From: Candidatus Limivivens intestinipullorum
GTDB taxonomy: Bacteria; Bacillota; Clostridia; Lachnospirales; Lachnospiraceae
Length of the DNA stretch: 64,000 bases
Direction of reading: 5' to 3'
Assembly (NCBI GenBank): GCA_018711185.1
Contig: DVIQ01000043.1
Span: forward strand, 1-64,000
This document shows positions 57,512 through 64,000 of this stretch, piece by piece. Position 1 is the stretch's first letter. Every line of letters begins with the position of its first letter. A program made the translations under genes and the position numbers. The notes below the pieces were generated by a model that worked only from the letters and a program-made list of their open reading frames with translations, was not told the origin of the DNA and did not search any database.

Positions 57512-58783
57512 TTATGCCTCGTCAATCGCCTTCCCGATGTCTGTGCGGTAGTATTTATTGTCAAAGTCAATCCATTTTACCGCTTCATAGGCATTGGCCC
57601 GGGCCGCTTTTAGATCGCTCCCTTTTGCCGTTACGCCGAGAACCCGGCCGCCGTTCGTGACGATGCCTTCTTCCGTTCTCTTTGTGCCGGCGTGAAATAC
57701 GTAGTAACCGTCTTTGTCTTTAAAGTTTTCCAACCCGTGAATGACAAAGCCTTTTTCGTACTTCACCGGGTAGCCCTCGCTTGCAAGGACAACGCATACC
57801 GCGGCATTGTCCTCAAACGCAAGGCTGATCTGGTCCAGCGTGCCGTCAATGCAGGCCTCGAATACTTCCACAATGTCGTTTTTCATCCGCGGAAGCACCA
57901 CCTGGGTTTCCGGATCCCCAAACCTCGCATTGTATTCCAGAACCTTCGGCCCTTCCTCCGTCAGCATCAGTCCGAAGAAAATAATGCCCTTGAACTCTCT
58001 GCCCTCTGCGGCCATGGCGTCCACTGTGGGCTGGTAAATATATTTTCTGCAGAACGCGTCCACCTGGGGAGTGTAGAAGGGGCTTGGGGAAAAGGTTCCC
58101 ATGCCGCCGGTGTTCAGTCCGGTGTCCCCGTCTCCCGCACGCTTATGATCCTGCGCGGAGGTCATAATCTGAATGGTTTTCCCGTCCACAAAGGACAGAA
58201 CGGAAACCTCTCTTCCGGTCATAAATTCCTCAATGACCAGCTTATTTCCGGCGCTGCCGAATTTCTTGTCTTCCATGATCTCTTTTACGCCGTCTCTTGC
58301 CTCTTGGAGGGTCCGGCAGATCAGAACGCCCTTTCCAAGGGCCAGGCCGTCCGCCTTCAGCACAATGGGCATTCTGGCGGTTTCCAGATATTCCAGCGCT
58401 TTCCCGGAATCCTCAAAGGTCTCATAGGCGGCCGTGGGAATCCCGTATTTTTTCATCAGCTCCTTGGAAAAGGCCTTTGAGCCTTCCAGGATCGCCGCGT
58501 TCTTTCTGGGGCCAAATACCCGCAGTCCTCTCTCCTCAAATACGTCCACGATTCCGCCCACCAGAGGATCGTCCATGCCGATCACCGTCAGGTCGATGGA
58601 ATGCTCCTGGGCGAAATCCGCCAGCTTTTCAAATTCCATGGCGCCGATGTCCACACACTGGGCATACTCTTCTATCCCCGCGTTTCCCGGCGCGCAGTAA
58701 ATCTTCTCCGCCAGAGGACTCTGGGCAATCTTCCACGCAATGGCGTGCTCCCGCCCGCCGCTGCCTACAATCAGTATCTTCAT
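57512..58783 (-). CDS. purD: phosphoribosylamine-glycine ligase
   Basis: This 423-residue ATP-grasp enzyme joins glycine to phosphoribosylamine, forming GAR. It begins 'MKILIVGSGGREHAIAWKIAQSP' and has 'ADGLALGKGV', 'GGMGTFSPSP' and 'EYNARFGDPETQ'. The start at 58783 is preferred over an Arg-rich extension because GGGAGG lies eight bases upstream and the protein then begins canonically. It is the last gene of purE-purM-purN-purD. Confidence 0.95.
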   Translation of the reverse strand: MKILIVGSGGREHAIAWKIAQSPLAEKIYCAPGNAGIEEYAQCVDIGAMEFEKLADFAQEHSIDLTVIGMDDPLVGGIVDVFEERGLRVFGPRKNAAILEGSKAFSKELMKKYGIPTAAYETFEDSGKALEYLETARMPIVLKADGLALGKGVLICRTLQEARDGVKEIMEDKKFGSAGNKLVIEEFMTGREVSVLSFVDGKTIQIMTSAQDHKRAGDGDTGLNTGGMGTFSPSPFYTPQVDAFCRKYIYQPTVDAMAAEGREFKGIIFFGLMLTEEGPKVLEYNARFGDPETQVVLPRMKNDIVEVFEACIDGTLDQISLAFEDNAAVCVVLASEGYPVKYEKGFVIHGLENFKDKDGYYVFHAGTKRTEEGIVTNGGRVLGVTAKGSDLKAARANAYEAVKWIDFDNKYYRTDIGKAIDEA

Positions 58784-58909
58784 TTTCAGGGCCTCCCTTC
58801 TCCGTAAACGCCCCGCGGGCCTCCCTCTTTTCCCGGAGGTCCGTCGGGCGTCTTCCCTGTATGGTATGCCGTCCCGGCCAGGCCGCGCCAAAAGGCGCGC
58901 CACGCGCCG

Positions 58910-59533
58910 TCAGACGATATGTACAATGCCGTCTCTGATCTGCACCCGCCCATTGGCGATCAGATCAATGGCTTTCGGAAGAATCTTCCACTCTGCTTCT
59001 TCCATCACCCGCTGCTGCAAAACCTTGGGGGTGTCGCCCTCCCGGACTTCCACCGCCTTCTGGAGGAGAATGGGACCGGTATCCGTGCCGTCATCCACAA
59101 AATGAACCGTGGCGCCGGTCACCTTTACGCCTCTTTTCAGCACCGCCTCATGCACCTTCAGCCCGTAATAGCCTGTCCCGCAAAAGGAGGGAATCAGGGC
59201 CGGATGGATATTGATGATCCGGTTTGGATACGCGTCCACCATGATCTTTGGAATCACCACCAGACAGCCCGCCAGAACCACCAGATCCGGGTTTACGGAA
59301 CGGACCGCCTCCAAAAGCGCCTGGTTAAAGGCCTCTCTGGTCTCATAATCCTTAGGCGAAACGCAAAGCCCGGGAATGCCGTTCTCCCTGGCCCGTTCCA
59401 GCGCGTAGGCGCCGCGGTTGTTGCTGATCACCGCCGCGATTTCGGCGTTTGTAATCCCGCCCTGACGGATCTGGTCGATGATGGCCTGAAGATTCGTGCC
59501 TCCGCCGGAGACAAGGACCGCCAGCCTCAGCAT
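58910..59533 (-). CDS. purN: phosphoribosylglycinamide formyltransferase
   Basis: This 207-residue enzyme transfers a formyl group from 10-formyl-THF to GAR. It starts '[21 protein letters not shown]' and has [14 protein letters not shown] with the catalytic His and [14 protein letters not shown]. The start ATG at 59533 overlaps the purM stop (ATGCTGA), with GGGAG seven bases upstream. It lies 127 bp before purD. Confidence 0.95.
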   Translation of the reverse strand: MLRLAVLVSGGGTNLQAIIDQIRQGGITNAEIAAVISNNRGAYALERARENGIPGLCVSPKDYETREAFNQALLEAVRSVNPDLVVLAGCLVVIPKIMVDAYPNRIINIHPALIPSFCGTGYYGLKVHEAVLKRGVKVTGATVHFVDDGTDTGPILLQKAVEVREGDTPKVLQQRVMEEAEWKILPKAIDLIANGRVQIRDGIVHIV

Positions 59534-60552
59534 ACGTCCACTCCCTTTTCTCCTGCCCAAACAGCGCCGATGCGGTACGGCGTCTCGCCGGCGGCGCGCA
59601 CTGCCTGGAAAGCTTTCTCCACATCCTGCTCATCCACGGCAATCACCAGACCGATACCCATGTTGAAGGTATTGTACATGATCTTTTCCTCGATCTCGCC
59701 TTTTTCCGCCAGCATCCGGAAAATCGCGGGAACCTCGTAGCTGTCCTTTTTAATCACTGCCCGGACTCCCTCCGGAAGCATTCTGGGGACATTCTCATAG
59801 AAACCGCCGCCGGTAATATGGCTGCAGCCCTTTACCCGCACTCCGGCTTCCTTTAACATCCGCATGGTCTTCACGTAAATCTTCGTGGGCTCCAAAAGAG
59901 CCTCTCCCAGGGTTCTCCCCAACTCCTCGTGGTAGGTATCCAGCGTCTCCTTATCCATGGAGAACACCTTTCTCACCAGGGAGAAGCCGTTGCTGTGCAC
60001 CCCTGAGGAGGCAATGCCGATGAGCGCGTCGCCGGGCCGGATGTCCGCTCCGGTAATCAGATCCTTCTGATCCACAACGCCCACGGCAAAGCCTGCCAGG
60101 TCATACTCGTCCTCCGGGTAAAAGCCCGGCATCTCCGCCGTCTCGCCGCCGATGAGAGCGGCACCGGATTGGGCGCAGCCCTCGGCGACTCCCTTTACGA
60201 TCAACGCGATTTTTTCGGGTATATTTTTCCCGCATGCGATATAATCCAGGAAAAACAAGGGCTCCCCTCCCGCGCAGGCTATATCGTTTACGCACATAGC
60301 CACGCAGTCGATTCCCACCGTGTCATGCCGGTCCATCAGGAACGCCAGCTTCAGCTTTGTGCCGACTCCGTCCGTACCGGAAACCAGCGTGGGATGCTCC
60401 ATATTCTTAAACGCGTCCATGGAAAAGGCGCCGGAAAATCCGCCGATGTTCGTCAGCACCTCCGGCCTCATGGTCTTTTTAATATGCTCCTTCATGAGCT
60501 CAACGGACTTATAGCCCGCTTCAATATCAACGCCTGCTTTTTTGTAATCCAT
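59527..60552 (-). CDS. purM: phosphoribosylformylglycinamidine cyclo-ligase
   Basis: This 341-residue enzyme closes the imidazole ring to form AIR. '[23 protein letters not shown]', '[15 protein letters not shown]', '[13 protein letters not shown]' and '[15 protein letters not shown]' are diagnostic. AGGAGG lies five bases before the ATG. Its last bases overlap purN. Confidence 0.96.
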   Translation of the reverse strand: MDYKKAGVDIEAGYKSVELMKEHIKKTMRPEVLTNIGGFSGAFSMDAFKNMEHPTLVSGTDGVGTKLKLAFLMDRHDTVGIDCVAMCVNDIACAGGEPLFFLDYIACGKNIPEKIALIVKGVAEGCAQSGAALIGGETAEMPGFYPEDEYDLAGFAVGVVDQKDLITGADIRPGDALIGIASSGVHSNGFSLVRKVFSMDKETLDTYHEELGRTLGEALLEPTKIYVKTMRMLKEAGVRVKGCSHITGGGFYENVPRMLPEGVRAVIKKDSYEVPAIFRMLAEKGEIEEKIMYNTFNMGIGLVIAVDEQDVEKAFQAVRAAGETPYRIGAVWAGEKGVDVC

Positions 60553-60668
60553 GCTCTCCTCCTAAACCTTTGCAGCCTTTTCGAACCCGCTTTCTCTGAT
60601 ACCGGTCACTCTCTGGCCGGCAACGGGCAATCCGGCATTCCGAGTCCGCTTCGCGAAGCCGGACCGCC

Positions 60669-61178
60669 TTACTTGTTCATGTATTCCTTATAGCCTACCT
60701 GGGCAAGACGCTCCGCCTTTGCCTCCACCTGCTTTTTCAGTTTTTCCGAATACGCCTTCAGACGGTCCAGAAGCGCGGGATCTGAGGTGGCCAGAATCTT
60801 GGCCGCCAGAAGACCGGCGTTGGCTCCGCCGTTTATGGCAACCGTGGCAACGGGAATCCCGGAAGGCATCTGAACAATGGAGTAGAGTGAATCCCGGCCT
60901 CCCAGAGAGGTGGTGTGCATGGGGATTCCGATTACCGGCATGGGGAAAATCGCGGCACACATACCCGGCAGATGCGCAGCCATGCCCGCTCCGGCGATAA
61001 TCACCTTAAAGCCCTTGGACTCCGCGGACTTCGCGTATTCAAAAAACACATCCGGTTCCCGGTGAGCGGAGATAATCGTCATCTCATAATCTACTCCCAG
61101 CTCTTCCAAAATATCGGCCGCCTTGGCCATCACAGGCATATCCGAATCGCTGCCCATTACAATTCCTACTTTTGCCAT
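60669..61178 (-). CDS. purE: N5-carboxyaminoimidazole ribonucleotide mutase
   Basis: This 169-residue class I PurE converts N5-CAIR to CAIR. 'VGIVMGSDSDMPVMAKAADIL', 'SAHREPDVFFEYA' and 'GAGMAAHLPGMCAA' are the conserved substrate-binding segments. GGAGG lies nine bases before the ATG. It is the first gene after the promoter at 61227. purK, purF, purC and purL are not in the window. Confidence 0.95.
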   Translation of the reverse strand: MAKVGIVMGSDSDMPVMAKAADILEELGVDYEMTIISAHREPDVFFEYAKSAESKGFKVIIAGAGMAAHLPGMCAAIFPMPVIGIPMHTTSLGGRDSLYSIVQMPSGIPVATVAINGGANAGLLAAKILATSDPALLDRLKAYSEKLKKQVEAKAERLAQVGYKEYMNK

Positions 61179-61226
61179 TCTTTTTTTCCTCCATTGTTTC
61201 TTTTTTCATAACCTAACGACGGTTTC

Positions 61227-61255
61227 ATTATACTAAGGAACCCTTCCATTGTCAA
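61227..61255 (-). promoter_or_regulatory. sigma-A promoter of purE-purM-purN-purD
   Basis: On the minus strand a perfect TTGACA (61255-61250) is followed after 17 bp by a perfect TATAAT (61232-61227). The leader is only about 40 nt, so a purine riboswitch is not present. Confidence 0.85.
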
Positions 61256-61284
61256 ACCATTCAGTTTTTTTCCTGCGGTTATTC

Positions 61285-61419
61285 TGTAACCGTTCAGCCC
61301 AGGTCTGCGCACATGCTGCGCGGGCCGTAAGAACGTGATTCAGGAGTGCAAAATCCCATCGCCGCAGGCGATTTTAAATAGATTTTGCATGGAACGGTTC
61401 AGCAGAGCTGAACCGTTAC
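61285..61419. repeat. composite repeat: half family A, terminator-like hairpin, family C, complete family A
   Basis: GTAACCGTTCAGCCC (61285-61299) is a half family A unit that runs into GCCCAGGTCTGCGCA, also present in the terminator at 130. A 43-bp family C hairpin (61347-61389) follows, then a complete family A unit (61391-61419: GGAACGGTTCAGC and GCTGAACCGTTAC). The last unit contains the TAA stop codon of the aminopeptidase gene. Confidence 0.7.
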
Positions 61420-63464
61420 AGCGGTTCGTTCAGCAGCTCCGTGCCGGGAAGAACGAATCGGCCATTTTCGATAATGGAGATTTCCCTTCCGTCCTCGCAG
61501 AGAACCCGGATATGATCCAGCTCGCTGTACGGGATCGTAATGTCCGTATGGCAGTTAAAGTATGCCTTCGCGGTATCCTCATCCCTGAGCCTGGATACCT
61601 CGTTGTCCTTTGCCACGATCTCCTTTCCGTCGGGATTGTGGAGTACCGTATCCTCGTCCCAGCTGTAGCAGGTATCGCCCACCGCGAAATGGGGACCCAT
61701 CTTCTCCGCGATGAGAATGGGCAGCTTGTCGCCGATCCCGTACTTTCTGGCAGCCGCGTAGGCTGTGGTGTTCGTTCCGATGGCAAATTCTCCCATAGGA
61801 AGGGTATCGTGATGCGCCAGAATATTTTCCCGAATATAGTCCTTATTTTCTTTTTCATTCGAAAAATTGGTACAGGTATAATCCCGAATCATCCCATCCT
61901 CAAAGGTCAGCTCCAGGTTTTTGTAGTCAAGCTGCCCCAGATAAACCTGGGTCACATGGAGAATGCCCGCGGTTCCTGCAAGAACCGGGGAGGTAAACAC
62001 TTCCCCTACGGGGATATTTACGTCCGCCACGCAGTTTTCAAAAATCGTCTCCTTTTCCGGATTCTGCAGCCGCCAAAGCCGCACCGTCAGATCCGTGCGG
62101 TTCTCTTTGCTTCCTTTTATATGCACCGCGTATCCCTGATCCAGGGCATCGATGATGGTTTGCTGAACTCTCTGGTAGAGCCGGTAATCCAGGGTATTGA
62201 TCCGGATAATCTCCCGGAAAATCTCCGGAAACTCCGGGCCGATTTCCGGTATGGGAAAAGCGATAATCGTAAAGCTGCGCTCCTGGGGCAGAATGTACTT
62301 TTTCGTAATCGCCCCTGCCTCGTTGTCATAGGATACGGACAGTTTCTGCTGTTTTTCCGACAGATGGTAGGCCGCTTCCTTCACCTGGGGCGAAAAGGGC
62401 TTTTCCCCGAAAATTTCCAGCACCGCCGGGCCCGCGTGTACCCGGGCCAAATCCTTATACTGCTCATAGGCTGTGCGCAGTACGCCGAGCTTGCGCTCCG
62501 CGAAGGCGCCGTCCAGATAAACCGCGTTATCCGCCCGGTGGTCGTAATCATACTGTTTGTTGGGATTTCCGCCGTAATAGCCGTTTCTGGACGGAAGGCA
62601 CTTATTGATGCTGTTGGCCGCCGCCCGGTAAATAACCGGCGCCAAGCCCATCTTTTCAAAATTCTCCACGGCTCTGCGGATCATCCGCTCAAACCCCAGC
62701 ACATAGCGGATATTCACCGTCTTTTTCTTCGAGAGATCCTTTCCCGCCACCTCAAAACCAATGCGAAAGCCCTCGGTATAAGTATCCGCCATGAGATTTA
62801 TGGTCTCCTGGGGAAGACTGTTGAGGAAACGGGCGGTTTCCAGCTCGTTTTCCGACACATACTCTCCGTATTTGTAAAGATACCGCAGATCCGTCAGATC
62901 CTCCCCGCAGATAATCTTCTTCGCGAAGTCGAGGGACGGATCCAGAACCTCACGGGTCCGGTACGTCACGGTCAGATCACTGTTGTCGCTGATAAACCAG
63001 TAAAGGATCTGCTGGATCTGTTTATAGGAAGGAATCTCCTCCTCAAAGGCATTGTAAACCTCGATAAAGGTCTCCGCCAGGATCGTCATGTCCTCCATCC
63101 TCTGCTCAAAGGCAAAGACGATCATTCCCCGAAGCTCTGTGTACAAAAAGCTCAAAATCCTGCCGTGGACTTCTCCCAGCGTTTTCACCGCGTACTCCGG
63201 ATTTCCGTAGCTGGTCTCATAATGCTCCGGCAGAATGTCCTCATACAAACGCCGGTTCTGCTCCTGCCACTGCTCTAATGTATAAGCAGCGGTCTCCCCC
63301 GAGGCAAGGGCCTTTGCCGTCTCATCCATCATCCCGATAAACGCTGCCATCTTTGCAAAATATTCCCGGAAAGGCTCCCGGACCTTTTCCTCGGCGCCGA
63401 TCTCCCGGATACGGTCCATGGCAAGCCCGTACCGCTCCTGAATCAGTTCTTCGTATTCCTGCAT
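61416..63464 (-). CDS. M29 family aminopeptidase with long N-terminal domain
   Basis: This protein is 682 residues. The C-terminal ~370 residues match the M29 (AmpS/PepS/aminopeptidase T) metallopeptidases: PVGEVFTSPV, LGQLDYKNLELTFEDG, MGEFAIGTN and GPHFAVGDTCYSWDEDT carry the metal-binding Glu, His and Asp positions. The first ~300 residues form a helical extension not found in the short M29 enzymes. There is no signal peptide. AAGGAG lies nine bases before the ATG. The HD-domain gene is directly upstream with a 6-bp gap. The stop codon lies within a family A repeat. Confidence 0.85.
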   Translation of the reverse strand: MQEYEELIQERYGLAMDRIREIGAEEKVREPFREYFAKMAAFIGMMDETAKALASGETAAYTLEQWQEQNRRLYEDILPEHYETSYGNPEYAVKTLGEVHGRILSFLYTELRGMIVFAFEQRMEDMTILAETFIEVYNAFEEEIPSYKQIQQILYWFISDNSDLTVTYRTREVLDPSLDFAKKIICGEDLTDLRYLYKYGEYVSENELETARFLNSLPQETINLMADTYTEGFRIGFEVAGKDLSKKKTVNIRYVLGFERMIRRAVENFEKMGLAPVIYRAAANSINKCLPSRNGYYGGNPNKQYDYDHRADNAVYLDGAFAERKLGVLRTAYEQYKDLARVHAGPAVLEIFGEKPFSPQVKEAAYHLSEKQQKLSVSYDNEAGAITKKYILPQERSFTIIAFPIPEIGPEFPEIFREIIRINTLDYRLYQRVQQTIIDALDQGYAVHIKGSKENRTDLTVRLWRLQNPEKETIFENCVADVNIPVGEVFTSPVLAGTAGILHVTQVYLGQLDYKNLELTFEDGMIRDYTCTNFSNEKENKDYIRENILAHHDTLPMGEFAIGTNTTAYAAARKYGIGDKLPILIAEKMGPHFAVGDTCYSWDEDTVLHNPDGKEIVAKDNEVSRLRDEDTAKAYFNCHTDITIPYSELDHIRVLCEDGREISIIENGRFVLPGTELLNEPL

Positions 63465-63470
63465 TTTTTG

Positions 63471-64000
63471 TCACTCCTTTTTGTCAAACGGATCATCGGC
63501 CTTTTCCTGACAGCCGCGGATGTTCCCGTTTTCCACATTTTTTTGGATCCGCCCTCTGGCGTATTCCCAAAGGATCTTGGAGCCCTCCGGCGTATGAACG
63601 TTTCTGGCCAGAATACGCGCTTCCTCCACCTGATGCTCTCTCCAGGAGCGCCCGCCGGAGGCATCGTTTAAAAGCACCGGCTGAATTTTATCCAGGGTAT
63701 TGGCAAATTTCGCTTCCGGCGTTGTGCCCCCCTCAAATTCATCCCAGAGGCCCCGCATCCACACGGCCTGATCCTCCGGCAGAAGTCGGAAAATCCGCTC
63801 TGCTGCCGCAAGCTCCCGCTGTCGTTTATCGGCGTTCCCGGCCTCATCGTAGGCATAGGTGTCTCCCGCGTCGATCTCCACCAGATCATGAACTAGCACC
63901 ATGGCCATGGTGCGCCCTACATCAATCTTCTCATTTGCGTACTCCGACAGAATGGCGCACATCAACGCCAGATGCCAGGAATGCTCCGCGTCGTTTTCCT
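63471..64000 (-). CDS. HD domain hydrolase (YfbR/HDDC2-like), 5' end beyond window
   Basis: The visible part has AEHSWHLAL, with the first His of the HD metal site near the right edge, and HDLVEIDAGDTYAYD with the His-Asp pair. This arrangement is typical of the YfbR/HDDC2 group of 5'-deoxynucleotidase-like proteins. The frame is open to base 64000, so the start codon lies outside the window; an internal ATG at 63965 would cut off the HSWH motif. It is co-transcribed with the M29 aminopeptidase. Confidence 0.85.
   Translation of the reverse strand, partial: ENDAEHSWHLALMCAILSEYANEKIDVGRTMAMVLVHDLVEIDAGDTYAYDEAGNADKRQRELAAAERIFRLLPEDQAVWMRGLWDEFEGGTTPEAKFANTLDKIQPVLLNDASGGRSWREHQVEEARILARNVHTPEGSKILWEYARGRIQKNVENGNIRGCQEKADDPFDKKE

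Overview
The window looks like the chromosome of a gut Firmicute of the Lachnospiraceae type (Clostridium cluster XIVa; genus not resolved). This rests on moderately high GC, strong AGGAGG-type ribosome binding sites, sigma-A style promoters, Gram-positive transporter and regulator families (LplB/LplC permeases, ClpC, RadA) and purine and CTP genes of Firmicute type. No rRNA, tRNA or CRISPR array was found.

Bases 1-32,400 form one large block, nearly all on the minus strand, that reads as an intracellular system for dismantling a mannose-, GlcNAc- and fucose-containing glycan, most plausibly an N-glycan. In order of transcription (high to low coordinates) it holds: a class I mannose-6-phosphate isomerase gene broken by a frameshift and an in-frame TGA; two tandem GH38-like paralogues; a phosphohexomutase; a fused mannose-6-phosphate isomerase/ROK sugar kinase; a GH20-GH18-GH29 operon behind a long repeat-bearing leader; an orphan family 5 solute-binding protein; an LplB/LplC/family 1 binding protein uptake operon; a GH130 phosphorylase; and GH38, GH3, GH29, a CBM9-type protein and a second GH18. 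None of the glycosidases has a signal peptide, so glycan would be imported largely intact and cut in the cytoplasm. No transporter ATPase is present; a shared MsmX-type ATPase is presumed. The block ends at a terminator followed immediately by the 5' end of a group II intron that runs off the left edge.

Bases 32,600-36,400 (plus strand) carry pyrG and then nagB and nagA, which take GlcNAc-6-phosphate to fructose-6-phosphate and so complete the GlcNAc arm of the pathway. Mannose would enter the same point through the ROK kinase and isomerase domains.

Bases 36,500-49,700 are mixed: a polysaccharide deacetylase with ten wall-binding repeats, DegV, a glycerophosphodiesterase, an aldo/keto reductase-MATE-membrane protein operon, an ECF sigma/anti-sigma pair, a membrane-anchored condensation-fold protein, and a ThuA/Gfo-Idh-MocA pair next to a frameshifted AraC regulator.

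Bases 49,900-64,000 are mostly housekeeping: a secreted protein of unknown function, GntR-clpC-(unknown)-radA, a single-pass membrane protein, purE-purM-purN-purD, an M29 aminopeptidase and an HD-domain protein cut by the right edge. This part is rich in a dispersed 29-bp palindrome (about ten copies in the window, two of which supply stop codons of genes). Three other dispersed hairpin families also occur.
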